Shown here: in pieces, positions 35,411-48,590 of the stretch | Position numbering within the stretch: the stretch's first letter is position 1 | Layout: each line of letters starts with the position of its first letter | Source: Cymodocea nodosa | Taxonomy: Eukaryota > Streptophyta > Magnoliopsida > Alismatales > Cymodoceaceae | DNA: 64,000 nt | NCBI GenBank assembly: GCA_036874045.1 | Contig: CM072338.1 | Span: 18,126,501 to 18,190,500 of the forward strand | Direction of reading: 5' to 3' | The notes under the pieces: generated by a model | What the model was told of the DNA's origin: nothing | Databases searched by the model: none | Seen by the model: only the letters and a program-made list of their open reading frames with translations | Position numbers and translations under genes: made by a program

Positions 35411-38400
35411 TTATTCAATCAACTTTAAGTTACTAGAGACTGTAATCCAAGTTCCACAGGAACAAGAATAGAGATGTGCAAACCCTAGTTTGAGAGAAGT
35501 GTCAGAGCTGTCGTCATAATCCAATGGAGCTCCGACATTGGCAGCATTGGTGGTGGATTCCGAAGATTGCCTATCCTCGTGGAAAAAGACCTCTTGATCA
35601 ACAGCCACGTGGTTCCCTCCTCCAAATATTTCCAAAAGCTGCACCCATTGAATGCTCGCAATATGATCCAATGAGTGGCAAAAAAATCACATATGATGAA
35701 AAGCTTCATCAAGAAGAATGTAGTAGGTAGATGGGAAATGAATTGAAATAGTACTTGCTGTTTCAGACGTGCATTTTCATCCATAAGTTGCATTCCCTGC
35801 AAAGGAGTATAGGGCAATCAGTTTATTTTCTTTTGTCCAATGGCTTCAGTGAAATGAATGGCTTAAAGTCTCCTAATTACCGAAAGCAATCTACATACCA
35901 ACAAAGATTGCTAAGAAAAAACAATGTTTAAACTTTGAATTGGACGTCTCTTTTAGTTAATCATAATCTTAAGACATATTTTATGTAATAATTGAATTAC
36001 ATTTCTTTATTGGATTACCATATTTGTGTTTTTATGATTATATAAGTTCAAATTTTGATTAAGAGAAATTAAATTCTTCGAAGCATCTCTCAACTAACCA
36101 AATATAAGCTTGGACGATAAAATTAATTCTTTATATAATTTTATAATTAGTTTATATTTAAAATGTAATTTAATTTAATTATATTACATTAATATTACAA
36201 TCAAATAAATGAGATCTTAATGTAATGTAATTATTACATGGTCAAATATAAACTAACCACAAAATCATATAAAAAATTAATTTTATCATGTAAACCCATG
36301 TTTAGCTAGATGAGTGATATTACAATTAACTTATTTTTATAAAATTAAATTACAAAGCTTACAATTATAAAAAATCAAATATTATATACTCTAATAAAAA
36401 AACATAACATATAGATTAAAACAACTAAACATATCTTAAAGTTAATGACTCATTTGTGCACATTTTCTATCAAAAAATGAAATGACAAGAAATGGTGGAA
36501 ATAGTAGGAAATAGAGATGATAAGACATAATAAGACATGATAGAAAATATAATGTTTATGTACCAAAGGAAATGTAAGGAAATCCAAAAATAGGGTATTT
36601 GTGCAGTTGCATAAAATGACAAGAAATTAAAAATTTAATAATTTTTAAAATATTAAATAATAAATTAGAAAAATAAATTAATAAAAATTATTATTAACTT
36701 GAAAAGTAATATTTTAAATAATATAGTATATATTAACAATTTAGTAAATACAGATGTAACATGTATTATACAAATAATTACCTTACTAATTATTACCTCA
36801 CTTTTGTCAACCAAAATTCTATCATCAACAAATAACATGTACTAAGGTATTTTTTTTATGAATTTTCTTAATTATTTCATCTATAACAATGAAAAATAAT
36901 TATATATTTAAAGAAGATACCCAGTGTAAACATACGTCTATTGGAAATTCCTTAATTTTTCCTTTTATATTTTTAATACTAGTAACTACTCTTTCATATG
37001 TATCTTTTGTAATATCAATATATCTTATTTGTACTCCTTTTCTTTTTAATACTCACCATAATAGGTTTTTAGACACTCTTAGTTTTTCTTTCTCTTCTCC
37101 CTTTTTTCTTTCCTTTTTACCCCTAACCCCTCTCTTCCACCTCTAAGGACAGCTAAGAAACGACATGTCATGGTGGGAGATACACAAATTTCCCTTAATT
37201 TCTAGTCAATTACTATGTTTTTACAACACAAAAATCACCAAAATCTTTCTCCTCCTGTCTCCACCATATAAAAGTTCAACTTTTTTTTTTCCCTCCTCTC
37301 CCTTTTGAAATGACTGAAATCAAGGTTTTCACTCGACCTTGCCCTCATCTACTTGCCTGCTATTTTCTCTCTCGACCACAACCCAATAGAAGCCCCCTCT
37401 CGTCAATTTCATGTGCTCGCCTGCCATTTTCTCTCTCGACCATGACCCAATAGAAGCCCTCTCTCGTAGATTTCATGTGATCATCTGCTCGTCCATTGTG
37501 TGTGAGCTCTTCGATGCATTGCTCTCCACTCAACAAGTTGTTGTGTCCGTTCTCCACCCAAACCTTCTCCATTTCTAAAGTGACATCATTAACGTGTTTG
37601 AAAATAAAAAAATGGCTATATTCTCCACTTGACATCATTAATGTGATCTCTACATCTCATCGTCTCATTTCCTACAACACTAGACTCCATTGTTTGGGTT
37701 CTCCACTTGTCGATCTCTACATCTCACCTCCTTACAAGTAAACATTTCTTTTTTTGCATATACTAGTTCATTCACAAGTAAACATTTCATTTTTTGCTCC
37801 TACTTCTTAGCCAATGCATTCATTTTTTTCACATCTATTCATACTTATCAATGAACACATCACAAAATTATGATTTTGAGGCTTTTTAGTTTAGATGAAG
37901 ATACTTTATGACAAACCTATTGAGTTAAAAGATTCTAGAGTTTTTAAACAATTGCTTGAAGAATAAGATTTGTTAGTCATATCTAGAAGACTTTAGATAT
38001 CATTGCTACTAGCATTTCATCAAAGACTCATGATTGCCATTAATAATTTATGCTACATATATATCACTTATTTTTATAGTTGATAAAAAGCCTAACTATA
38101 TGTTTGGTGAGTTGAATGCCCCAACTATACATTCTATGTGAATGGTTGTCCAAATGATTTGTTGACTTCTTGTATGATTATATCATGTTGAATGAGTTTT
38201 CTTATATGATGATGATTGACTATGACTATCTATTGTACCATACTTAAGGAGTTATATGTGTAACTAAATGGATGTTTCAATTTATTTAAGTCTAACACTT
38301 GATCATTACCATGTGTTCTACTATTGTTTATAATTATACTTGTTTAAATGTATAAATCTATTGTAAAAAAGGACATCAATTCATAAACTATGAACACATC

Positions 38401-41400
38401 ATGAAAATATTTTCTATTTTTACTCAAGCTCTTGTGGTTATTATTAACTCTAATTTGAGTTTGATTTTGATCATCCAAATATATAGTCATGTTTGAAGTT
38501 ACATTTTATGACAATCTATTACATGTTTTTAGAATTAAAACTTGTATGCATGTATGAACTAGCCTTTGAAGTTGTTGTTTATTAAACACTTGGTTCTATT
38601 GTGACATTTATAGAGTAATGAAAATATCAATGAATGTTTTTCTTTTTATATGAAAAGTTTTGATGTATTGGGTTGTTGCATGTTTGGTTGTGTTATAGAT
38701 TTAACTTTGCATGTTTGGTTGTATTATAGATTTAACTTTGTATGTTTGGTTGATTTTTTTTTTTTTATAAAGTTGTATTTTTAGGAAAATGACTTCATAA
38801 AAGAGAAAATACATCAATTATTACACAAAACAGGATGAAATTTTTTTAGGTATTTTTGTAGCAAAAATTAGAGAAGAGAGAATATGTACTTGTAATAAAT
38901 TCCATATGGGAGAGAGCATATCTAAGACAATTATTGAAATGTACTTGTAATGAATTACACTTTTGATAAAAAAGTTATTTCATATGTGCTTGTTATTATA
39001 GTTGTTTTAAGTTAATATACAAAAAGTTATCAAAAATTATTAATATATATTTTATTATTTTATAAAAATAAGTTTAATTATTATAAAAATCTTTATTATC
39101 ATTTCAAATCATTTCTTAGTGTGTATAAATACTTCAATGTTCTTATCATTTTCAGGTGTACATAAACAGCAAATCACTTCTTGTTATTTCTCATCATCTC
39201 TTTTCCTTTTCATTTCCCACAATTTTTTTTATCTCTCGTGGTTTTATTTCCTGTTGAGAAACATGCACAAGGGTACTCTTGATATTTTTACAACCCCTCC
39301 CCAAGTAGAAATTGTTTCCTATAAGTGCCTATATTTTTTTACATATTTTATATTTAAAAATAAAAAATAACTATATAGATAATTAATCTATAGTATAATC
39401 TACAATAGATTAAAATTCAAACATAATCTAAATTCTGTTCATTAAGATTTTCCAATTTGTAAACAATGGTTGAAAGTCAGTAAAAATTAACTGATTTTAG
39501 TACCTTTATATCAAGAATCAATACTTATTTAATCCAAACAAAAAAAATTCTCATGTATTTTTTTATCATCTAATTATAATATTTGTATGTTTACTTCTAC
39601 CCCATATGTATTTATGAAAGAGAAATACGACACTCAATAGACTTCTACCTGTAAGTTCCTACAGGAACGTTTATTTGAAATGCTAACTACGCCAACTACA
39701 TGTCCATCCTATAGCTTCTTATGTTGGCATAATCTATGATATTCTTTGTTGTTAAAAGGGACCAATCTATATATAAAACACTTATGATCTCCTTTCCAAG
39801 GTAATATATTCAGTAGAGTACTGTTTTTCCAAACCCACCTCAGATTTCTAGCACCCGTGAAATTCTTGCAATGAACAGTGTAAAGAATTAAGTTGCAAGC
39901 TCCCACAATGATGATAGTAAAAAGTACATGCAATTCTGCATATGCAAAGCTATGATGAAATTATAAAATAGAAGGAAGATAATTATAGATAAATATCATT
40001 AGCTACAGTAATATCAGAAGTTTGAGTCCTTTTCCCTAATTTCTTTTATTCAGTTACCGCAAAATCACTTCAATCTTTTTTAATTTTGTTTTGAATATTT
40101 AGATAGGTGTTGAAGATGGATGAATATACGCAGAACCTTTTGATCAAATTAAATATCGATCTGATCTACAATTCTCTTCTAGAGAATTTTGATCCAGCTT
40201 TATATTAACAGAAAGAAACACTCTGTCTTCAACTTCCAAGATGAAACAAAAAATTTCAACTTTCTGATCTCTCTTTTACTTCTTTCCTTTATTTCTCTCA
40301 CATGCTTTAATTAGATTCTTTTTAAATTTTGATTCCTAAAATATGGTTTGATGGACAAAGAAACCTTAGGCACTCGCAACTAAAAATACTAGGTGTTTAT
40401 CTTATGCTTTAAATATATTAACTTAAATTCTGTCAACTATGAAGATTATATCTGAAGTTCAAATTTTAAATTGATGTAATTAAATCTTAAGATGAATACA
40501 TCTTAGGGTTTGGTGGTGTGTCACTTTATTTCTCCAAAGTCAGTAGTAGTTGCACCATCCAGCTTGGGAAATGCCCTGTCATTCACCTTTCATTTCTCTG
40601 AGGGAACACACGCCTCAAGCTATATCAATTTTTTCGTTTCTCCTTTGATCGTTTCCATTTTGTTTTCTTCCATTTTGCGTTGGGATTGTACGTTTTTCAC
40701 CAATGGTTAGCTCCATGTGATGGCCTTTTTTTTGTGGGGGGCGGGGAATATCCTTTCAGTTCGAAGATTCAAGCTTACGTTTACAGGGATAATGAGAAGA
40801 GCTCCATGTGATGGTTAGGTTTAACCAAATGATTAGAAGATCATGACACATCGTAAACAAGAATCCAGGAATCGAGATCCATCTTCTATATCATTCAATT
40901 ATCCTATCATCACCAGATCCTAAACAAGTATCCTATTTATGAATTCAAGAATTAAAAACAATAAGAAGAAATTTAAGCTTTTTTCTAATAATGAATGTGT
41001 TTTTACATTTTCACTTGATTTATTACAGTTGGTGTGTAATCTAAGAATTTTATTAATTAATGATCTTTACCGACGCAGGATTAGGAATCTATGAAATGAT
41101 GCACTACACATTATAAAGTTCAAATGTAAAATGCATGCAACTCGTATTAAACTGAAACTTAATGCATAATAAAGCATACCATACAAGCCTAACTAGTCGT
41201 ATGAAATCATAAGTTTGTTTTAAAAAATAATTAAGCAAAATAGGCACCTCTAGGAAATTAAATTCTTAGTATTACTTCTAAGAAAACTTTTCCATTCATA
41301 CATGGTATGCTTTATGGTATTCGTCTATAATAATCTTATCATTAACGTTTCTTCGTAATTTTCCCACTACTTATCATCTAACCTTTAAGCATCATCAAGA

Positions 41401-44400
41401 GATTTTCTTTATAATATTCTATTCTAAATTCTATAATTTTTTATTTTAATATATTCCTAAAGTACTTCTAATTGTACGTCTTGAAATAAAATTTAGACAC
41501 AAGAAAATGATCTTCCGTCTCTTTTTTGCAAACCAAGTTCAGTGGCAAACTTCCTAACGAGCACCGGAGAACAAAGGCACAATTACATGATTTAGGGTTG
41601 AGGGACTCTCCCACATCTAAAAACCAAAAGTAATTGAAATTACATGATTTCATGTTCTCTACTAAGATTCAAATTTGTGGTACAATTCTTAAGACAAAGT
41701 CCAACATCGGTTAAACACAAATAGAACCTGAACTTATATAATTAATGTAAGATCGTCACTCACTACCAAATAGTTTTATGTTAAACTTTAACATGGTATA
41801 TCAAAAAAGATTTATAATGTGAATCCCATGTTAGCATATAAAATATAAGAAAACTATAAGTGAGAAAGTATGTTAAGACACAATTCTACATGGGTTAAAA
41901 ATAAATGGAACCTAAGCTTATACAATATAAAACCCACCATTCGCTACCAATCAATTTTGAATTGAACTTTCACAAATATTTTCTCGCCAATTTAAAAAAA
42001 TACTCTTCTATTTGGTAGGTCTTGAATCTGAGCTAAAAGGCACGATGACACTATCATACACTTCAACTCCTTTCTTACCTTCATATGCACTCAAATCGTT
42101 AAATTATGGACTAACAATTCATTTACCATTTATGCACATGGTTCACATATTAAATTTATTTTTTCAAACATATAAAATACAAGGTATTCACACTAAATTT
42201 TCAAATATTTTTATCTCTTCTATAATATTCCTTTTGTTTTTCTTAATCATCTGAAATTTTTATTGAAGATAAACTTTACATTACTATCGATGGATCAAAA
42301 AAACCCAATTTTAATAATGCAACCATCATGAAAATGAAGACCTTGGTAGTATAGCACAAGAGATATCATGTTCATCACGAACCTTATTTTGAAGACCATT
42401 GATCTCTTCCATAATCTGACCACTCTGCTAGATTTCCACACCATGGGTTATATATAAATAACACAATGAACACTGTACTAGGATGGAAGCGCAATCACAC
42501 GATTGTTTAATTGAGACAGATCCACCTTTTTAGTTAGCACGCCAGCTAAACCTGCTTCAAGAGCTTTCTCTAGCGCCTGAAGCTCGTCCAGCGTCAACCC
42601 TTGGAGCTCCTCTCCCTTCATCTGTCTGAACTAGTGACAAGTAACTCGATAAGGAATCTTGTCTCTAAACCATTTTACATAAAATCCTATACCTGATTCG
42701 ATGGGTCATTTCGGCAATCTGCTTGCTTACTCTTGCACAGTCGCTGTTCACTAGCTGCAAATTAAAGATATCATGAAACACTTGAAGTCCAATATTCAAG
42801 TGTCTTGTATCTGATGTTTCTGAAGGTGAAGGGCTCAAAACAAACGAAAAACTGATATCGAAGAAGAGTTAGTCTCGGCCCGATCAGGCACAGATTTGCA
42901 TGCAGCACAAGCATTTAAAGCTTAACAAATATTGAAAAGAAAGAAATGACATGCAAGTTTTGCAAATTAATGAGTAGAACATTAATAGAACATTGATAGA
43001 GCCTTGTTATTATGCACACATCACATGATATGCAAAACATCGAGGATAAAGATTAGATGCAATTTTTATCTTGGTTGATATTTGTATTTGGTCGCAATTA
43101 CTAATTGGATCCCACATATGAAAATAAATTATCCGTACTCTAAAATTGTAGGGCTAGCTTTTTTTTGTTTTGGTGGTTTCAGTCCAAATTAGGGTGTTTT
43201 CTTAACTATGTATAAAAATAAGTTAATGTGTGAAAATACGTTAGGTTGAACTTTTTTAAAAACTATATGTATTTTCATATTTTAGATCTAATAATTGTTA
43301 CCTTAAAATCTCTATGACTAAATGGATCTTCACAGAAGAATTCAAGGAATGTCATGTAACCTTTTTAAATCAACCTGGTAAATTATTAAAAACTAATTAT
43401 TTTACATATACATACATTATAGGGTTTTTTTTTGGAAGATGCTCTTTTAATACAGCCGCATAAACATGCACTATCAGTATTAATTCCAAGTTTGACAAGA
43501 TGTTCCTTTCTTTCATAACAAAGACATCAAGCCATGCATTAAAATTCATGTTGGCAAAAAGGAAAATACACAATATGGAAAACTGGGGAGTTAGCACTAG
43601 TATACCAATTTCTAAATGCATTTTTTTAACGTCTACGCATGAGAGATGCTTCTGCTCAATGTTGTTCTGTGCTTTACGGCCTTCACTCATTTCATAACCT
43701 GATCGATGAACAGTTCAAAATGTTTGGGGTCCCAAATCACGCGATTAAATATTATGCACAAAAATTTATCTTTACTCGATCGATACAGTAGTTATCTACG
43801 TATGGATCATGGATGAAATATAAAAAATGAACAGGTGGGGGGAAGCTTAAAGGCTTACGTGCAATTCAAGAGACGGTTCGGCATGATTCTGTGGGGATTT
43901 TGAATGGCAGCCATGTCTTTCGATAATCTCCATCATGCTTCATAAGAAAAGAGATTAAAATATGTTCCATGTAAACGTTACGTAAGTAGTAATCAATTCT
44001 ATAGAAGTGATCCATGACAAAGAATGTATCACTTTCGACTATGCAAATTAGAGAAGATGGATGGCGTTTCACATATATAAATGCATAGATATCATGTGCT
44101 TCTGAGACTTATGCAGGTACTATTTCGTTCTTTAACCATATAATTTATATACACACATACGCATTTAACCGGCCAAAAAATATATATACGTACGTATCCG
44201 GTGAAGACTCAGTACTACCAATGTGCATCACATCAACCACCAAGACATCATGAAGAAAATCACACATAATTATAGACATGAAGCATGATTAATAGTCATC
44301 TTCCTAAACATTAAAACGCCATAAAAAAGGTGTACGCATTTTCTCACTTTCTAGGTAATTATGGAGAGAAAATAGATGGACTCGAGACACCCGACGTAAT

Positions 44401-44801
44401 TAATTATTCAACCGGAACGATAAGAAAAGGAAGGAGCCGCCTTTGCTTTGCACCGTCGTGCCTGCTTACACTCATCCCCTATAGATCCAGGAAGCTAGGA
44501 GCATTTGGCAGTAGTTCATAAATACATATTCTTAGAAATTATATCTATCATAATTATATTTATATATAGTTATTAGTTATCATACCTAATATACGTATAT
44601 ATAGTGTTGGTAATTATACCTGGAGCTGGCGTACTCCAAGAGCTTGCCGGTGGAGGAGAAGATGATGAGGCCGACCTCCGCATTGCAGAGTATGGAGAGC
44701 TCCTCCGCCTTCTTGAACAGTCCTCTCCGGCGCTTCGAAAAGGTGACCTGCCGGACCGTCGCATTGTCTATCTTCTTTATCTTTATCTTCTCTCTAGCCA
44801 T
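35411..44801 (-). CDS. SVP-like MADS-box factor, gene 3 (complete, 7 exons)
   Basis: Complete paralogue spanning units 3 and 2. Exons: 44801-44620, 43937-43859, 42754-42693, 42625-42526, 42424-42383, 35796-35755, 35638-35411. Lengths equal those of gene 2 (182, 79, 62, 100, 42, 42, 228) and again give an open frame of 244 residues. The MADS domain reads IDNATVRQ like gene 1, but has a private Asp-to-Asn change at residue 40 ([10 protein letters not shown] in place of [10 protein letters not shown]). Exon 2 has MMEII. Exon 7 has [12 protein letters not shown], with Thr where gene 2 has Ile. Intron 5 is 6586 bp. No stop or frameshift is visible, so it could encode a full-length protein. Whether it is expressed cannot be judged here. 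The C-terminal tail carries the same uncertainty as gene 2. Confidence 0.85.
36097..36310. mobile_element. MITE-like foldback, unit 2 intron 5
   Basis: Second copy of the hairpin at 17925, same position within the intron, few substitutions. Confidence 0.65.
38678..38753 (+). repeat. 31-bp tandem repeat, unit 2
   Basis: Same 2.4-copy array as at 20465. Confidence 0.85.
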
Positions 44802-45642
44802 ACCGACCCCTCCAGTCTCTCGATTCTGCCGGTGGGGAAAAAACCCTACTAAACGAAAGCAGCAGCAGGAATATATTTATATATATATATATTATCGACA
44901 AGGTGGGAGCCAAAGCAGTGCCCTCCGACGTACTATCCCTATCTATGCAGCCACGTATGTGTAAAGCTTGCCAAATTTGGAGAAAATACCGAAACCCTAA
45001 CGCGACATGGAGGGAAGTGATCGATGATAGAGAGGAGGAGGGGGAGGAGGAAGCTCGCGGCTCACCAGATGTCCAGACTTCTGCTTCTGCTTCTGCTTCT
45101 TCCCCTCAAATGTATGCTCCCTTTTCCTCTCCCTTTTGTGGTCACCAACATTGACAGGGGGAGGAGATGGGCAAAGGCTTTTTAAGGGAAAAACTTTGCC
45201 TAAATGACACCCAGAACAGTTCTCTCCGCTTTACTTTTAGGTTGCACATTGTCTGTCTGTACAGACTTGTGCAAGAGATTAATGATTTATTTACAGACAA
45301 TTTCGATCGAAAGAGAGAAAGAGAGAGGAGGAGGTCCGAAGGACAAGTGACAAGAGGGGAAATGTCACGACGACGTACAACGCATTGCCATCCGTCCGTA
45401 CGCTTAATCAGTCCGCAAGCTGCATTGCTGATCAAGCTTATCGCCACTGCGACGAGCCGAAAATGGAACCCGTGACCCCGCCGGATCTTTCACCATTCTC
45501 CTTTTGGATTGGTGACACCGTGCCTTTGTCGACTTCCCCTTAGCTTTCTCTTTTCTGAGTTAAAGAGTAATAAAATTAATAAGCTCAGTTGTATAATCAT
45601 GGATGGGAGAAATCAATCTAGTAAAAGTAAAATTATCTTAAA
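44802..45642 (-). promoter_or_regulatory. Promoter region of MADS gene 3
   Basis: AT/TATA-like run 44872-44895, CArG box 44971-44980, GA tract 45310-45333, expanded CTTCTG run as in unit 2. Beyond about 45643 the sequence continues into the spacer of the DnaJ gene as in unit 2, unlike unit 1. Confidence 0.55.
44971..44980. promoter_or_regulatory. CArG box, MADS gene 3 promoter
   Basis: CCAAATTTGG at the same distance (170 bp) from the ATG at 44801 as in the other two promoters. Confidence 0.6.
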
Positions 45643-47159
45643 TAACATCTAACAAACTTTAAAACGAATCAATTACAACAAATGAAATAAAATCTATAGA
45701 ATTAATTTTCATTATCCTACTTCGATGATATCTATTCATCATTTAGAAATAGAGCCAACATGATCTTCAATTACAAAAAAGGTGACAGTAAAATTAATTC
45801 TGAGTGTATTGAAATCTTAGTAAGCATTAAGCTAGGCAGCATTTTACACTGATTAGATTTCAATTAACTTATCTTTCTCAAAATTTATAGAGTGCTTATC
45901 TAACTAAAAGAAAACCAAATCAACGATACTGAGTGATATTAAAGTGATATTCAATGAAATGTCTTTTTATTTGAATGGTGTGTTTTGTTCACGTTAACGT
46001 CGCCTTGTTCCTTCACCTCTTTTACTTCGGCATGACCATGTGATTCTCTCCGGAAAAGTTAACATGTGTTTTCCTTATCCTCATTAGTACTTCAAAATTT
46101 TAGATGCAAGGTTTGACTAAAACCAACCAATTACGTCGAATCCAATATCCAATAGGTTCGTATAGATTAACTATCTCTTGTCATCACTTATTTTCTAATA
46201 TATATAGCTCATTCCCTCGAGATCCAGACGATCTTAAAAAGGATCTGTCACAGTTTTAGTTTTATAATAATGTACAGCCTTAAAATTTTTATTTACAATA
46301 TAGAAATGTCATTATAGAATTATAGTACGGTTTCTTTCTATCCAACCTAGGTCCACTTAGTTAGAGTTTTATTGGTTACTTTTTTTATTAAAAATCAAAT
46401 TTTAAAATTTAAAACAAAACAAATGATGAATTTATCCCAATTTTGTTTATATCTCGTCCTCTTATGTTTGTGTTGTAGGTATCCGATTCTGTATGAACCA
46501 TCGTCATTTTTATTTATAAGTAGGATTTTTTTTTCTTGTAAGTTATTTTAAATTATCAGGTTTAAAACATCATTTTTTTATAAGATTAACCTTAAGTACT
46601 GCTTTATCTTATAAACGAAATAACAAATTACACTTATTCTTTTCTTCTTCTAACCTAATTCAAGTTACTAACTTCGATGCACTTTAGGGATGAAGGAGGT
46701 GATTTAGCGAAAGAGGAGCAAAAAACATATCATTTCAGTAAATAATATATTTTAAGGTAACATGTGTGATAATGCAAATTTTATAATAAAACGCAACAAA
46801 AAAATATCATTGAATTTTTTCAAAGCATCACATGCCTCGCTATTATTACTTTTAATTTTTATATGTCACTACCATATAGAATGTTAAATAGTTCAACCTT
46901 GATAGATGTAAAAAAAAAACCTTATATAAAATAAATTCATCTCAACGCTACATAGCCCGTAGCCACCTATCCACGGAGGGGGAAACTTACACTTTTAATT
47001 AAAAGAAATCCGGGGGTGGACTTTACAAATTACACAGCCTTTGGAAAGACGAAGGCGCCGACAACAGTCTCACGCCAGCACGCCGTATTGCCTTCGCTTT
47101 TCCGACGCTTATACCGAATTAAAAAATGAAGTAAATAAACACAAAAATATATCAAAACT
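45643..47159. other. Spacer between MADS gene 3 promoter and DnaJ gene, unit 3
   Basis: AT-rich non-coding sequence matching 27450-28982 with more substitutions than most of the array. No gene seen. Confidence 0.5.
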
Positions 47160-47623
47160 GTGGAAAAAAGATCCGGCGCTTTCCGAACTGTGTTCTCTGG
47201 TATAGTCCGGACGGTGGGCATCGACGAAGGCGGCACCAAAGCCGAGGCGGAGCAGTGGTGCCAGATAGCTGGGAGGCTTCTCGAAGCACGAGACCTGGTG
47301 GGATGCAAGAGATTCACGGAGCGGTCCATGGAAGCGGATCCACTGGTCGAGGGAGTGGATCAGATCGTCGCTGCTGCTGATGTCCTCCTCGCGTCCCAGA
47401 GGAGGATCAATAGCCATCTCGACTGGTACTCCATCCTCCAGCTCCAGCCGACACCTAATGGCATCGACTACGTTGCCATCTGGAGCACCTACCGTCACCT
47501 TGCTCTCCTCCTCCACCCCGACAGGAACGACCACCCAAGTGCCGCCCTTGCCTTCAAGCTCGTCTCCGGAGCGTGGGCCTTCTTATCCGATCCCAATAAG
47601 AAGAGGATCTACAACGAAGAGAT
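47160..47623 (+). pseudogene. DnaJ-domain gene, 5' half, unit 3 (intact J domain, interrupted)
   Basis: Best-preserved J domain of the window. The open frame has a helical N-terminus (KAEAEQWCQIAGRLLEARDL, ADVLLASQRRINSH), then WYSILQLQPTPNGIDYVAIW, RHLALLLHPDRNDHPSAAL with the catalytic HPD needed to stimulate Hsp70 ATPase, and AWAFLSDPNKKRIYNEE, helix IV. It then runs into the copia LTR and stops 4-5 codons later. No in-frame ATG is present. The GTG at 47214 (VGIDEGG) occupies the place where a start is expected, so the start may be lost or lie in an unseen upstream exon. The zinc-ribbon half is 5.3 kb downstream. Confidence 0.8.
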
Positions 47624-47786
47624 TGTTGAAATTAGTTAAAAAGGTCAAGTTTTAATTTTAAATTTAAAATTGAATTTGAAATTTAATTTTTCTTGATTAT
47701 CGGAAATTAAAAAAAAGTTAGGGGTAGAAAATTCTTTAGATCACTTGAAATTTTCCACCAATAGAAGCTTAAATCGAAGAACAACA
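47624..47786 (+). repeat. 5' LTR of copia element, unit 3 (internally deleted)
   Basis: 163 bp instead of about 219 bp: about 57 bp lying between two attctt repeats in unit 1 are missing. Confidence 0.7.
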
Positions 47787-48590
47787 GTGGTATTAGAGTT
47801 GGTTTCTCCACTACTAATGCTCATTCATTGTTATAGCTTTGCCCTTGCGTCGTTGCTCGTGCTTCTCCGCTCTTTTGTGTATGGCTATCGTCCTCCACGT
47901 ACGTCTCTATTGCTTTGCTCGTGTACTCCCTCGACGCTCATGTGTGCTCCTTTGCTCACACGCACCTTCACCACTCACGTGCACTTACAACGCTCGTGCA
48001 CACACCTCTATCGCTCGCGTGCACATCTTCACCACTTCACTTCTACGCATCTTTGCCAACGCATTTTGCACAACTTCGCACATGATTCCGTGCACTACTA
48101 CCACTCTCTACTCATCGAATTGCACATGCCACATGCATCTTTGCCCTTCTACGTGCGACATCGTCGAAACGCCTGTACCATCGCCTATCCATGCGAACCT
48201 CCACCTACAGATGCTACCCTTGTGCGTGGATATCTGGACTTACGCCTTTGGGCAATCCCAGTTTGGGATATATGTTTTCTCCTTCTTTACTTAATATTAT
48301 AATATGATATACTAATTTCTTTTTTGTTAATTTTTGTTAGTCATTATTTATATTACATGTTTAGAAATTACATGCTTTAATTAGTTTAAAAAAATGACTA
48401 TAATTTGAATTTAAATACTTTTCAAGAATTTGAAATTTAATTTTGAATTTGGAAATTTGAAATTTGAATTCAAATAGTTTTGAAATTTTTGAAATTTAAA
48501 TTTAAATTTTGCATATTTTTTAGAATTGTATTTTGTTCAAAAGAAATTGTTTATTGAAATGGGAAATTGATTTCAATTGTAGATATAAAT

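Larger units (their letters stand above)
22983..41144. repeat. Tandem unit 2 of the MADS/DnaJ array
   Basis: Second copy, 18162 bp. It is shorter mainly because it has no copia element in the DnaJ gene, lacks about 610 bp downstream of that gene (matching roughly 11335-11945) and lacks the left part of the hAT-like element. It carries a private ~300-bp insertion at 29432-29735. Confidence 0.95.
35797..42382 (-). other. Intron 5 of MADS gene 3 (6586 bp)
   Basis: Counterpart of the gene 2 intron with the same MITE and 31-bp repeat. It carries an extra ~45-bp CT-rich stretch near 37088-37135 and lacks about 45 bp at 39830 compared with units 1 and 3. Confidence 0.7.

Noticed and set aside
47109-47534. 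Minus-strand 141-codon frame
   Set aside because: Antisense shadow of the GC-rich J-domain exon.
47745-48302. 185-codon plus-strand frame rich in Ser, Leu, His and Cys
   Set aside because: It is the untranslated leader of the copia element between the PBS and gag. The unit 1 equivalent (5246-5770) is broken into different frames.
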